From the NCBI RefSeq assembly GCF_042655385.1, contig NZ_JBHSMA010000002.1, forward strand, positions 248,001 through 312,000: a stretch of DNA of 64,000 nucleotides, in the 5' to 3' direction. The notes under the pieces are model-generated. The model saw only the letters and a list, made by a program, of their open reading frames with translations, was not told where the DNA came from and made no database searches. This document shows, piece after piece, positions 32,144-42,800 of this stretch (positions within the stretch are counted from its first letter, which is position 1; every line of letters begins with the position of its first letter). The translations under genes and the position numbers were made by a program. Origin of the DNA: Larkinella bovis (GTDB lineage Bacteria; Bacteroidota; Bacteroidia; Cytophagales; Spirosomataceae).

Positions 32144-33712
32144 CTAGTCGTACATCAGGTTGATAGCGCGAACGGCACCCGCCTGACCGGTTTCGCCCGT
32201 GACGCTCAGGCCGACGCGCGGGGCTCGGTCCCAGCGGGGCAGAAACGAGCCGTCGATTGGGGTTTCGGTCAGGGCCTGAAACCGGGTGCCCGGGGTGGCC
32301 CAGCCGAAATGGAAGAACTGCCCGAACCGGCTGCGGACCTGTAGGGTGACAGCCCCGACGTTATCGGGAAGGGGGGCGGTTTTTAAAACGGTCCGGTTGC
32401 CGTCTTTCACCTGCCAAAGTTCCAGCGACCCCTTGCGAACCCCCATTCCCAGGGCGTTGGCGGCATCGCCGTAAATTGTAACGCTCTGCAAAATAGCTGG
32501 TTGGGGTTCGATTTCGGCGGAGAGCGTATACGTGCCTTTTTTGATTACAAACCCCAGGAAACTACCCGCTGCGGTTGCTGCGGCAGGGGTGAGGTGCAAG
32601 GCGTTGTTGTGAACGGCAAAAGTTGGTTTGGGCTGGCTTACATCCCACACCCAGGTCGTTTCAGGGGCGTTTTTTGAGAAATCCAGTGCCAGATCGGTAC
32701 CCGGTTGCTGATCGTTCCGCAGCGGGGATTCGGCCTGGGCGGGCGTGGCGGTTCCGTACCGAAACGCGGGCCATTGAGTTTTCGGGTCCCAAACCAGTTC
32801 GCTCAACACGCCCTGCCGACCGGTGAAAGTAAAATCCGTTCCGTTGTAGGCGTGGTGCAGGTAAAAATACCGGTTGTCGGGCGTCGTCACCACCGTGCCG
32901 TGACCGGGACATTTCCAGGCATTGTCGCCCACCAGCACCGGGTTGCCGGCGAATTTTTCCCACGGCCCCTGCAATTTTTCCGCCCGGGCCAGCCCCACCT
33001 GGTAATTACAGTTCGCTCCGCAACAGGCATTGCCCGAATAGATCATGTAAAAATACCGGCCGCGCTTGAAAATCGCCTGCCCTTCCGCACCGCCCCCTTC
33101 CCAGGTATTGCGTTCGGCGGTCAGCAGCGTAAAGGCTTTGCCGGTAACTTTCAGGCCGTCGGCTGCGAGTTCGGCCCCCAGAATTTCGATGTCTTTGCCT
33201 TTGTCCAGTCCGTAGGCTTTCCAGGTAATGTACAGTTTGCCACCGTCTTCGATGACAAAGGCATCGATGGCTTCGGTGGTCCACTCGATCAGTAAACCGT
33301 GGTCGGTGAAGCCCTGCCGGAGGTCGCGGGTCGAGGCCACGCCGATGTACGACCGTTTGTCGGCTTTCCGGCGGGCGGTGTAATACACGAAATAGGTCCC
33401 GTTGCGGTAATATAGTTCCGGTGCCCAGTAACTGCCCATGGTCCAGTCGGGTAAGTTCTTGAAAACCGGTCCGATGTACGACCAGTTGACGAGGTCTTTC
33501 GAGGTATACATGGGGTAGGCCGGTCCCCATTCCGAGGAGGTTCCGACGGCATAATAGGTATCGCCCACGCGGATGACTGACGGATCGGCAAAATCCCCGG
33601 CAATGACCGGATTGCGGTAGGTGGCGGTTTTTCCGGGCGTCCGAACGGATTGGGCCATGCTGTTGACGACCACGAAAAGGGCAAAAACGCAGGCTATGAG
33701 ACGGGTATTCAT
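32144..33712 (-). CDS. Glycoside hydrolase family 43 enzyme (arabinanase/xylosidase type)
   Basis: 522 residues from MNTRLIACVFALFVVVN, a clear signal peptide (the frame is open 15 codons further up, without one). The five-bladed propeller shows the catalytic-base block NPVIAGDFADPSVIRVGDTY, the pKa-modulating Asp in EAIDAFVIEDGGKLYITW and the acid Glu in WEGGGAEGQAIFKR. A late block GHGTVVTTPDNRYFYLHHAY carries the His typical of the fold. A C-terminal beta-sandwich (about 350-522) may bind glycan. GH43 enzymes cut arabinose- or xylose-containing glycans outside the cytoplasm. It lies upstream of lanA2 on the same strand but has no evident link to it. Confidence 0.9.
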   Translation of the reverse strand: MNTRLIACVFALFVVVNSMAQSVRTPGKTATYRNPVIAGDFADPSVIRVGDTYYAVGTSSEWGPAYPMYTSKDLVNWSYIGPVFKNLPDWTMGSYWAPELYYRNGTYFVYYTARRKADKRSYIGVASTRDLRQGFTDHGLLIEWTTEAIDAFVIEDGGKLYITWKAYGLDKGKDIEILGAELAADGLKVTGKAFTLLTAERNTWEGGGAEGQAIFKRGRYFYMIYSGNACCGANCNYQVGLARAEKLQGPWEKFAGNPVLVGDNAWKCPGHGTVVTTPDNRYFYLHHAYNGTDFTFTGRQGVLSELVWDPKTQWPAFRYGTATPAQAESPLRNDQQPGTDLALDFSKNAPETTWVWDVSQPKPTFAVHNNALHLTPAAATAAGSFLGFVIKKGTYTLSAEIEPQPAILQSVTIYGDAANALGMGVRKGSLELWQVKDGNRTVLKTAPLPDNVGAVTLQVRSRFGQFFHFGWATPGTRFQALTETPIDGSFLPRWDRAPRVGLSVTGETGQAGAVRAINLMYD

Positions 33713-33840
33713 CGGCTGATTTTTCGGATTGGCTTCTAAGGTCATAAAGGTAATCATCCAAATGGAGTCGGCTTCGAACCCGATAAATTTACCTTTACCA
33801 TTCAGCGGCCGTTGCTACCGACCTGCTGATTAAAACCGCC

Positions 33841-34062
33841 ATGGAAGGGCAATGGGTTGATTGCCCATTTGCAGCCGATCCGGCGGCTAACCTGAGCGAC
33901 CACTGGAACAACGCCCAAACCGTGGTTTGCGGTCTGGACGGTGATGAATCCATCAGAAAACAACCCATCGAGCGACTGAAGACAGTCTATCCCGACGGAA
34001 CCGTCATCACCCGCGGGCGGTTATGGAATGGCAAAACCGGTACGGTTTCATCCCAGCGATAA
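33841..34062 (+). CDS. Small hypothetical ORF, possibly a 3' gene remnant
   Basis: 73 codons from ATG. The frame is open for about 19 more codons upstream without a good start or ribosome site, so this may be the tail of a decayed gene. Composition is that of a soluble globular protein (DCPFAADPAANLSDHWNNAQ, then YPDGTVITRGRLWNG). No family is recognised. It ends inside a strong terminator stem, which argues that something here is or was transcribed rightward. Confidence is low. Confidence 0.35.
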   Translation: MEGQWVDCPFAADPAANLSDHWNNAQTVVCGLDGDESIRKQPIERLKTVYPDGTVITRGRLWNGKTGTVSSQR

Positions 34063-34077
34063 AACCGTACCGGTTTT
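34033..34077. terminator. Strong bidirectional terminator
   Basis: AAAACCGGTACGGTTT at 34033-34048 is exactly complementary to 34062-34077 (16-bp stem, 13-base loop). Rightward it is followed by TTATTTTTTC. The stem includes the end of the small ORF on the plus strand and touches the TAA of the large cytochrome gene on the minus strand. Confidence 0.8.
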
Positions 34078-37000
34078 TATTTTTTCGCCTGTTTCACCGG
34101 CTCACTGGTCCGCAGAAAGGCCACCAGGTCAATGATTTCGCTTTCCGTCAAGGCATCGAGTAAACCGGTCGGCATCATGGAGTTCGGCGTTACTTCCCGC
34201 GATTGAATCTCCGATTTATTGAGCACTACGGGATCCTGACCCACCACGCGCAAGGTGAGTTGTCGTTCGTTTTCGCCGGCAACATTGCCCGAATACGTCC
34301 GTCCGTCGCGGGTCGTGATCACCACCATTTTGTAATCATCCTGAATTTCTCCGCTGGGATTCAGGATATTGCTCAGCAAATAATCCAGGTTGGCGCGGTT
34401 CGAGCCCGTAATGTCCGGGCCAATGTTACCGCCTTCACCGTACATTTTATGGCAGGGGCCACAGGTGCGCTGGAAAACCAGCCGTCCTTTCGCGGTATTG
34501 GCCGCCACGAGCGCCCGGTCGGAAAGCAGTTTCTGGTAGCGGGCGTACGCTTTTTCGTCAATGCCATTTTGTTCGATCGGCCCCCAGACTTCCACAAAAC
34601 CGCTGCCGACGACCCGCAACAACTGCCGGGCCGAATACGTCGGGACATCCCGTTTCGGAAGGCGGTTATTCTTCAGCGCCTGCGTCAGTTGCCAGCCGTA
34701 GCGGGGCCGCGACGACATGGTCTGCACCACCTGCAATTTATCGGCGGCACTGAAATCCGGGTAACGGGCCAGCAGCAATTCGCCCAGCGACTCCCGGTCA
34801 TACCCGGCAATGGCCCGGATGGTTTCGGTCCGTAGGTTCGGTTCGGTCAGCAGGTTGGGAAATTCGGGCAGTAATTCCGGGCGTTGCCGGGCCGCCACCG
34901 ATTTGAGGGCTTTCAACCGCTGATCGAGGGGCGCTTTCCGGTTTTTCAACGTGGCCAGCGACTGCCGGGCGGTTTCTGTATCGCCGAATTGCTGGGCAAC
35001 CTGTTGGGCAAGCTGGGCGGTTTTGGGATTGGTTTTCAGTTTGGCATAAACCGTATTCCAGTTGGCCGGTGTTGCCAGATCCGAGCGGCCTTCCAGTCCG
35101 TCGCGCATGCCTTCCAGCAGACTGATCTGGGTTTTGGGCGATTTGCCGAGTGCCGTTATCAGCGTCGCCGTCTGGTCGGCATCGACGGTTCGACGGGCGA
35201 TAAACCGGGCCACCATCGGGATTTCGCAGCGGGCGGCCAGGTCGAGCGCGCGGGCCGGATTCTGTTTAACGAGCGGTTCGAACCCAAACCAGATCATTTT
35301 CGGGAGATTATGGTCGTCCTTGTCCTCGCCGTGAAGCATCAGCCCGCCCGCCAGTTTCCAGGCGGTTTCGGCATCGACCCGCTGGAGCGCCGAGGCCAGA
35401 TACAGCCGTACCACCGGGGATGGGTCTTCGCGGGCCATCCGAACAAACTTCTCCAGCGCGCTGGCCGGTGCCGACCGGTCTTCGCACAGCAGCTGAACGG
35501 CCCAGGCCCGCACATGCGCGTCCGGATCGTCCAGGGCTTTCACCAGGGCAGAGGGGTCAAAACCGCCGGTGGTGTGCAACGCCCACATCGCCCGCAACCG
35601 GTAGTCGGCATTGGGCTGGTGTTCAAACAACTGGCGGAGTTGCGCGTGGGTCTGGCCGTCGAGTTTCCCTTTCGTCGCCCGGTTTTGCAGAATAAGCCGG
35701 GCGCGCCGGGCGTGCCAGTCGCTTCTGGACGTTTGCAGATTCACCAGTTGCTGGTCGGTCATTTTGGTAAGGTCCGAATACCGGCCCGCGAAATTTTCGG
35801 CGCGTGACGTTTTGGGCATTACCCGGAAAATCCGGCCGGTTTCGCCGTTCAGCACTTCCTTGCCGCAAATGTCGGCATCGTGCCAGTCCAGCACGTACAG
35901 CCCGCCATCCGGCCCGATTTCCATGCTGAAACCGACCCACTGGGCGTTGTTAGCCTGCAAAAAGTCATCGCCGTGGTGCCCGGCATACCCCGAACCCTTC
36001 GGTTCCAGCACATCCGATAAAACCGCGTGTTCGTGGATATTGGCCATGAAAATCCGCCCCTGTTCCGAGGTTGGAAAGGCATCGGACTGGTAGACCCGCG
36101 CTCCGCCGTGGGCTGAACGGTGGCTGTGGTCGGCAATGGTTTTGATGTCGTTGTAGATGTACGGATTAAAGTGCTGCCCGCCCTGCCGGTGGTAAATACC
36201 GCCCGGAATGACGTGCCAGAGGTGCGGAATGACGCAGGCCGTCATCACCAGCTGTCCCTTCGCGTTGTAGTCGATGCCCCAGGGATTGCTGAAACCGTGC
36301 GCCACTACTTCGAACCGGTCTTTGATTGGATGATACCGCCAGACGCCCCCGTTGATGTCCGTGCCTTCACCCTGCAAAATGTCGTCGGGAAACGGGTCGT
36401 TATGTTTATACAATTTCCCTTTGCCGTTCGGTTTGCGCACTTTTGAGGGGGTGGCAAACCCCTGTAAGCCGTAGAGCCAGCCGTCGGGACCCCAGTGCAG
36501 GCTGTTCAGGGTTTCGTGGCGGTCGCGGATGCCCCAGCCCGTCAGCCGGACTTCAATGTCTTTGACATCCGCCCGATCGTCGCCGTTGCGATCCGGAACG
36601 AACAGCAAATTCGGGGGAGCGCCCAGATACAGGCCGTCGAAACCGACCGCCATGGCCGCCGGAAACGGAATGCTGTCCAGAAAGACCTTCTGGCTGTCGG
36701 CCACGCCGTCGTGGTTGGTGTCTTCCAGAATCAGAATCCGGCTGTTACCGGCTTTCGAAAAACCGTACCCCCGCGATTCATAATCCCGGTTTTCGGCTAC
36801 CCAGAGCCGCCCCCGGTCGTCCCAGCAAAACGCCATCGGCTGCGTAATCATCGGTTCCGACGCCCAGACGTTAACCTGATAACCGTCTTTGATCGTCATG
36901 CTTTTGACGGCTTCGTCGGGCGTCAGGAATTTGGCTTCCAGCCCTTCTTTCTGGGCGATGTTCCAGAGCGATGCGGTTGAATTCTGCCCGCTGAATTCGC

Positions 37001-37904
37001 TCCAGGTCTGGGTTAGTTTCACGTCGTTCAGCTCGCCCGTATAGACCACCAGTTGGTGACGGATGATTTCGGTATCGCCTTTTTCAATTTTCCAGTCGCC
37101 GTTGCGCGCCCGGGCCGGACCAATGCCCATTTGGTTGTCGACGCGCCAGGTTTGCGGGTAGCCCTTGTTTTCGGGATGGTCGAAAATGGCAATATGCGCC
37201 AGATCGTTCCGGCCTTCAACCTGTATGCCCACATCGACCCACATCGACCGTTGGCCTTCGGCTTTTTCGTTGCGTTGCCGGGCGGCATTGATCACTTCGC
37301 CTTTGATGCCTTCGCGCCAGGGCATCCGCAGAAACAAACCGCCATAATCGTATTTCCCGATCGTTACCTCGGTATTGGCTTTGCCTTTCCATTCCAGATC
37401 CAGCAGGAATTTGCCGTCTTTTTCGCGCATCGACCAGTTTTGGGTTTCGGTCAACACCGCCGTTCCTTTTTCATCCAGGAGGTCGTAAACGGTTTGCCAT
37501 TTCACTTCCGTTCCGGTAGTTTGCACCACCTTGGCCGACACCCGGCGCCAGTAGTCGCCCTCCGGGTGGTGGAAGTAATCCCGGCCGTTGACGCGCGTAA
37601 ACCCCCAGTACAAACCGGTCTGGTGCTTGTGGTGGCCGGGGCTGTATTCCGTCAAAATTCCTTTGCCGTCGGGGGCCACGATGGGGTGGAGGTAGGGCCG
37701 GAAATCCGGTTTCGCATTTTGCACCAGAATAGGCGTTTTTCCCCCCACGCGGAAGACTGAAATCGAGCCGGTTTTAAGGTCCTGTTTGAGCAGCAATCTG
37801 GGGGCAGCCACAGGCGGTTTTTCCAAGTGGGTGAACCGGGAATGTAACAGGATGCTGCCCGAGCAAATGATGAATAAGGCGAGAAAGACAACTACGGATT
37901 TCAT
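34077..37904 (-). CDS. DUF6807 (PmoA-like) domain fused to PVC dehydrogenase, HEAT repeats and cytochrome c
   Basis: 1275 residues from MKSVVVFLALFIICSG, the signal-like start; 36 upstream codons in frame lack one. The N-terminal 300 residues match the DUF6807 / 'PmoA family' type (PDGKGILTEYSPGHHKHQTG, RMPWREGIKGE, GRNDLAHIAIFDHPEN). A PVC-type propeller follows (YQVNVWASEPMITQPMAFCW, DDRGRLWVAENRDYESRGYG, GPDGWLYGLQGFATPSK), then HEAT-like helices and a C-terminal cytochrome c domain with FQRTCGPCHKMYGEGGNIG and SMMPTGL. The separate parts are known; having all four in one chain is noteworthy. It is probably a periplasmic oxidoreductase tied to glycan use, near a GH43 gene. Confidence 0.9.
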   Translation of the reverse strand: MKSVVVFLALFIICSGSILLHSRFTHLEKPPVAAPRLLLKQDLKTGSISVFRVGGKTPILVQNAKPDFRPYLHPIVAPDGKGILTEYSPGHHKHQTGLYWGFTRVNGRDYFHHPEGDYWRRVSAKVVQTTGTEVKWQTVYDLLDEKGTAVLTETQNWSMREKDGKFLLDLEWKGKANTEVTIGKYDYGGLFLRMPWREGIKGEVINAARQRNEKAEGQRSMWVDVGIQVEGRNDLAHIAIFDHPENKGYPQTWRVDNQMGIGPARARNGDWKIEKGDTEIIRHQLVVYTGELNDVKLTQTWSEFSGQNSTASLWNIAQKEGLEAKFLTPDEAVKSMTIKDGYQVNVWASEPMITQPMAFCWDDRGRLWVAENRDYESRGYGFSKAGNSRILILEDTNHDGVADSQKVFLDSIPFPAAMAVGFDGLYLGAPPNLLFVPDRNGDDRADVKDIEVRLTGWGIRDRHETLNSLHWGPDGWLYGLQGFATPSKVRKPNGKGKLYKHNDPFPDDILQGEGTDINGGVWRYHPIKDRFEVVAHGFSNPWGIDYNAKGQLVMTACVIPHLWHVIPGGIYHRQGGQHFNPYIYNDIKTIADHSHRSAHGGARVYQSDAFPTSEQGRIFMANIHEHAVLSDVLEPKGSGYAGHHGDDFLQANNAQWVGFSMEIGPDGGLYVLDWHDADICGKEVLNGETGRIFRVMPKTSRAENFAGRYSDLTKMTDQQLVNLQTSRSDWHARRARLILQNRATKGKLDGQTHAQLRQLFEHQPNADYRLRAMWALHTTGGFDPSALVKALDDPDAHVRAWAVQLLCEDRSAPASALEKFVRMAREDPSPVVRLYLASALQRVDAETAWKLAGGLMLHGEDKDDHNLPKMIWFGFEPLVKQNPARALDLAARCEIPMVARFIARRTVDADQTATLITALGKSPKTQISLLEGMRDGLEGRSDLATPANWNTVYAKLKTNPKTAQLAQQVAQQFGDTETARQSLATLKNRKAPLDQRLKALKSVAARQRPELLPEFPNLLTEPNLRTETIRAIAGYDRESLGELLLARYPDFSAADKLQVVQTMSSRPRYGWQLTQALKNNRLPKRDVPTYSARQLLRVVGSGFVEVWGPIEQNGIDEKAYARYQKLLSDRALVAANTAKGRLVFQRTCGPCHKMYGEGGNIGPDITGSNRANLDYLLSNILNPSGEIQDDYKMVVITTRDGRTYSGNVAGENERQLTLRVVGQDPVVLNKSEIQSREVTPNSMMPTGLLDALTESEIIDLVAFLRTSEPVKQAKK

Positions 37905-38185
37905 GATGGTTGAGGAGCCTGGGCGGTTGAAGGCCCAATTTAGTACTAAAGGTCCTGAAATAAACAGAACTACTGACGTCATTCCCGGGAATATGCCGAT
38001 TCGGGACCGCAAAAACCGCCCCGTTGGACCGAACGGGAATTCCCTGGAAATGAATTGACATTATCTCGGGCCTTTATTCGGCTTTAGGAAAACTTTTTAT
38101 TGGAATCGTACGATTTTAATGCATACATTAGCTAATTGTTACTACGTTCTCCAATCAGGGAACTGAAACGTTCAACGGGCATTTC

Positions 38186-38803
38186 ATGCGGATCCGAAAA
38201 GTACCCATTCGGTTAGGCCAACATGCTGAAAAGGAGGTCGCCCATCGACTGAAAATGGGTGAGGAGAAAGCTTTTGAGGAAATTTTTTACCGGTATTACA
38301 AACACCTGTACGCCATCGGTCTCAAGTTTCTGAAGCATCCGGATCTGGCCGAGGACGCCGTTCAGGACGTCTTTCTTAAATTGTGGGATCACCGCGAAAC
38401 CCTGGACGAAGCCTACGCCATCAAGAACTTCCTGTCGGTTTCGATGAAAAACCACGTCCTGAACGTGATTCGCGACCATCACCAGACCATCTGGGAATAC
38501 ATTTCGGCCGACGTGGAAGAGCGCCTGGGAGAAGATACGACGAGCGCTGCGTTCCAGTTGCAGGAATACGGTGCGATTCTGGAACGGGGCATGAAGGAAT
38601 TATCCCCCCAGCGCGAGAAGGTGTTTCGGCTACGCGTTTTCAACGGCCTGAACAACGAGGAGGTTGCCGGACAGTTATCCGTATCGGTCAATACCGTCAA
38701 AGTGCAGTTTTCGCAGGCTACGAAGTTCCTGAAAGATTACCTGAACCGCCACGCCGATCTGGAGGGCATCCTGCCCATTTTGCTTTATTTTCTGTTCTTC
38801 TGA
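38186..38803 (+). CDS. ECF RNA polymerase sigma-70 factor
   Basis: 205 residues. Region 2 shows EKAFEEIFYRYYKHLYAIG and DLAEDAVQDVFLKLWDH; region 4 shows LSPQREKVFRLRVFNGLNNE and VAGQLSVSVNTVKVQ. It belongs to the Bacteroidota group of ECF factors that pair with FecR anti-sigma factors and SusC receptors carrying an STN domain. Both follow directly (38886 and 39890). The upstream gap (37905-38185) holds the 12-bp palindrome ATTCCCGGGAAT at 37981, but no clean TAnnTTTG box, so self-regulated transcription is possible but not shown. Confidence 0.93.
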   Translation: MRIRKVPIRLGQHAEKEVAHRLKMGEEKAFEEIFYRYYKHLYAIGLKFLKHPDLAEDAVQDVFLKLWDHRETLDEAYAIKNFLSVSMKNHVLNVIRDHHQTIWEYISADVEERLGEDTTSAAFQLQEYGAILERGMKELSPQREKVFRLRVFNGLNNEEVAGQLSVSVNTVKVQFSQATKFLKDYLNRHADLEGILPILLYFLFF

Positions 38804-38885
38804 TATTTTTTCGCGGACCAATAATACTTCCCGGGTTGTAATGTGTATCTATTAAGGAAAAGTAGAACTATTCCTGAGTACGTTG

Positions 38886-39878
38886 ATGGATACATCTCTT
38901 CTACAAAAGTATATACGCAACGAGTGCACTCCTGAAGAAGCCCAGGCGGTTTTGCTGTACCTGGCCACCGTTGACGGACAACGTCAGTTGCAGCATTTGC
39001 TGGAGGCCGACCTGACGGAACCGATCGAAATCGCCCTTGACGCCACCGACCGGCAGAAGGCCCAGCAACTTTTCAACCGCATCCGAGCCCATCGAAAAAC
39101 CGTACCTGCTGAACCCGTCAGTGTACCCGTTCGCCGGATCCGGACAACCTGGCACTGGCTGGCCGCGGCTGCTGTCGTCGCCCTGCTGCTGGGCGTTGGG
39201 TGGGTGACCCTCTACCAACCGCTGTTCCCGCCCGAACCGATCTCCGTAAAAACCGAATACGGCCAGACCCGGCGGGTGGTGCTGCCCGATCAGTCGGTGG
39301 TGACCCTGAACGGTAATACGACCATCCGGTACGCCGGTCAGTGGACAAACGATATGCCCCGCGAAGTGTGGGTGGAAGGCGAAGCCTTCTTTGAAGTTGT
39401 TCACACGCCGGATCATCAGCGGTTTCAGGTGCACCTGCCGGGCCAGATGGGCGTCGAGGTGCTGGGTACGCGCTTCAACGTATACACCCGGAAAACCAAG
39501 ACTATGGTGGTGCTGAACGAAGGCCGGATTCAGATGCGGGTTTCGGGTGATCCGAAAAATCACCTGGAGATGAAACCGGGCGAAATGTTTTTTGCCGACA
39601 GCCAAACGCAGTCATTCTACAAAAAGATGGTGAACGCGCAGGCGCGTTCGTCCTGGCGTACCGACAAGCTGATTTTTGAAGGAACGACGCTCGGCGAAAT
39701 TGCGCAGATGCTGAACGAGACGTACGGTCTGGAAGTCGAAATCCGGGACCGGGAGTTGCAACAGCAGCAGGTGACGGGAACCATCCCGAGCAAAAATGCC
39801 GACACCGTTCTAAAGGGCCTTTCCGGCCTGTTTGACCTGAAAATTACCCGAAAAGCTAATCATATTGTCATTGAATAA
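38886..39878 (+). CDS. FecR-family anti-sigma factor
   Basis: 330 residues. I take the ATG at 38886 rather than the TTG one codon earlier. A cytoplasmic N-terminal part (residues 1-80) is followed by a single membrane helix (WHWLAAAAVVALLLGVGWV, about 94-112). The periplasmic FecR domain has VKTEYGQTRRVVLPDQSVVT and GEAFFEVVH, and a C-terminal DUF4974-type domain shows LIFEGTTLGEIAQMLNETYG and TGTIPSK. It holds the ECF sigma factor until the SusC STN domain signals across the periplasm. The gap of 82 bases from the sigma gene and 11 bases to susC supports joint function. Confidence 0.93.
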   Translation: MDTSLLQKYIRNECTPEEAQAVLLYLATVDGQRQLQHLLEADLTEPIEIALDATDRQKAQQLFNRIRAHRKTVPAEPVSVPVRRIRTTWHWLAAAAVVALLLGVGWVTLYQPLFPPEPISVKTEYGQTRRVVLPDQSVVTLNGNTTIRYAGQWTNDMPREVWVEGEAFFEVVHTPDHQRFQVHLPGQMGVEVLGTRFNVYTRKTKTMVVLNEGRIQMRVSGDPKNHLEMKPGEMFFADSQTQSFYKKMVNAQARSSWRTDKLIFEGTTLGEIAQMLNETYGLEVEIRDRELQQQQVTGTIPSKNADTVLKGLSGLFDLKITRKANHIVIE

Positions 39879-39889
39879 ACTCTATAGGC

Positions 39890-42800
39890 ATGAAAAAGAT
39901 AGTATTGTTGCTGTGGGGCGTGGTTTTGGTTGGAACGCTGCCGACCCGCGCCCAGATGATTGCAGCGAATGGACATCGGGTGTGGCAACAGGAAAAGGAT
40001 GTGGCGGCACCGATGGTAACGCTCCGCACGGCTTTATCGGAACTGGAAAAACAATACCGGGTGTCGTTCATTTACCGCACGGACTTGGTCGATACCAAAG
40101 TGGTTTTGAATGGGCACCGGGAACGTACGGTCGAGGAAGCGTTGACGAACCTGCTGTCGGACAAAGGATTGACATTTGAAAAAATTCAGGCCAACTTTTA
40201 CGTCATTGTTGCCAGCAAGGAAAAAGGAACCCGGTTTTTTCGAAAAGTCAACCAGATCGAAAAGAAAGGGTTTGATGCACCATCGGGCAACGAACCCCTT
40301 ACCTCGGCCGATCTGAACCTCATCAAACTGGAGCGAATCGGCTATTCCGTCCTATCGGGAGATCGGCTGGTCGAGGATGTGAGCGGCAAGGTGACTGATT
40401 CGGAAGGCACGGGCATGCCGGGCGTCAGTGTCGTGATCAAAGGCACCACGCGCGGAACCACCACGAACGGTCAGGGAGAGTACGCGCTCAATGCGCCGAG
40501 CAATGCCACGCTGGTTTTCAGTTTTGTCGGTTACATGACGCAGGAAATACCGCTGAACAGCCGGGCACTGCTGAACGTAACGCTCGTGCAGGACGAACGG
40601 GCACTGGAAGAAGTGGTGGTCGTGGGATACGGTACGCAAAAGCGGGCGTCGGTCACCGGGGCGGTTTCGTCCGTAGCGCCGAAAGATCTGACGGCCCTGC
40701 CGGTGATCAGTGCCGAGTCGGCCATGCAGGGCCGGGTGCCGGGGGTTCGCGTGGTGAATAACGGAAGCCCCGGGCAGGCGCCGATCGTCCGGATTCGGGG
40801 CGTAGGGTCCATCAACTACGCATCGGGTCCGCTGTACGTCATTGACGGGGTGCCGTCGGGCGACCTGAACAACCTCGATCCGAAAGACATCGAGTCGCTG
40901 GAAGTGCTGAAAGATGCCAGCGCGGCCGCCATTTACGGTTCGCGGGCGTCGAACGGGGTCGTGATTATTTCAACCAAAAAAGGCTCGAAAGACGGCAAAC
41001 TGCACGTCAATTTCGATACATATTTCGGAACGCAAAGTCCCTGGAAAAAACTGGATCTGCTCAATACGCAGGAATACATTCAGTACGCCACCGCCTTACT
41101 CGGGAACGCCAAAATTGCGATGCCCGCCCGGTTGGGCAATCTCAACACGCCGATTTACGACGGGGCATCGCAGACCTTCGCCCAGACCGAAACCAACTGG
41201 CAGGATGTCATGCTCCGGCCCGCCCCGATTCAGCAACACCAGTTGTCGGTTTCGGGCGGCAACAGCATCTCCCGGTTTTTCGCTTCGGCGGGTTATTTCG
41301 ACCAGGAAGGCATTTTGATCGGAACGAATTACAAACGCGGCAATGTCCGGCTGAATTCCGATCACCAGATCAACAAGTTCCTCTCGTTCGGGCAGACCTT
41401 GATGATTTCGTACGACAAAATGCGCGGGGAGCAGGGCTTTGGCGGGGGACGGACGGCGGTGATGCAGGCGATCCGGAACCTGCCCTACTGGCCGGTTTCG
41501 GACCCGACCAAAGTGGGCGGCTATAGTTCGCCGACGGCCGCCGACGGTTCGGACCCCGACAACCCGGTGCGGATTGCCCTTCAGGATCAAAGCTACAACC
41601 AGCGGATTAAACTGCTCGGAACGCTGTTTACCGAAATCAAATTCACGAGCTTCCTCAAATACCGGTTTAGCTTCGGAGCCGATGTGGTGACCAATTTGGG
41701 CAAAAACATTTTTCCGATTTACAATGACGGGTACAAAAGCCGGGTACAAAATAACATCCAGGACAACCGGGCGTCCTATTACTCGCCCATCCTGACCAAC
41801 CAGCTGACGTTCGACAATACCTTTGGCAAGCATTACATCAATGCCACGGTGGTGGCCGAGAAACAGAGTTTCCGCAGCTCGAGCCTGAACGGAAACGGCT
41901 TTCGGCCGAACAACGACATCAGCGTCTTGCAGGGTATTTCGAACCCCGGGGTCACGAGCAGCCTCGACGAAAGCAGCCTGATTTCGTACATCGGCCGGGT
42001 GAATTACGAATTTGCGGGGAAATACCTCGTCAGCGGATCCGTCCGGCGGGATGGTTCGTCGCGGTTTGCGCCGGGTAACAAATGGGGAACCTTCCCATCG
42101 GCTTCGCTGGGCTGGCGGGTCAGTGAAGAAGCCTTCCTGAAGTCGGTTCCGGCCATTTCGGAACTGAAAGTGCGGGCGAGCTACGGCGAAACCGGTTTCA
42201 ACGGCATTGGCAGCTACGCCTGGCAGTCGCTGATTTCGGCCGATAACACCAATTACGTCTTCGGGGCCAACAAAGTGCTGGGTTCGTATTTCGATGCGCT
42301 GGGCAACACCAACCTGAAATGGGAAACCACCAAAATGACCAATGTCGGGGTGGATCTGGGGCTGTTTGGCAATAAAGTGACGTTTACCGGCGAAGTCTAT
42401 AACCGCAAAACCGACGGGCTGCTGCTGAGCGTCCCGATTCCGAACTCCATCGGCTATTCGTCGTCGCCCCTGGCCAACATTGGCAGCATGAAAAACTGGG
42501 GGTACGAGTTTCAGGTGGGTTACAACCAGAACGAAGGCGATTTCCGCTGGAACGTGTCGGGGAATCTGGACATTACCCGCAACAAAGTGCTGAGTCTGGC
42601 GACGCCGAGCGCGACCATTTACTCGGGTAACAATGCGGATTTTGGCGGGGCCGATATCACCAAAACCGAAGCCGGACAGCCGATTCAATCGTTCTATGGC
42701 TATCTGGTAGAGGGCATTTACCAGTCGGTGGATGAGGTCTACAACTCCCCAACACCGCAATCCCGGCCCGTAAACCGCGAAGATCATGATCCGTCGAAAA

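Noticed and set aside
37981..37992. ATTCCCGGGAAT palindrome as an operator of the ECF sigma gene
   Set aside because: A single 12-bp palindrome without a partner or nearby promoter box is weak evidence; it is noted only in the sigma gene entry.
41096..42787. Long open frame (563 codons) on the minus strand opposite susC
   Set aside because: It is the shadow of a strongly supported SusC gene; the product is rich in His, Arg, Val and Gly with no domain, and has no promoter or ribosome site. Similar shadows lie opposite the VCBS gene (46215-47558), the PVC gene (20290-21588) and lanT (25715-27034).
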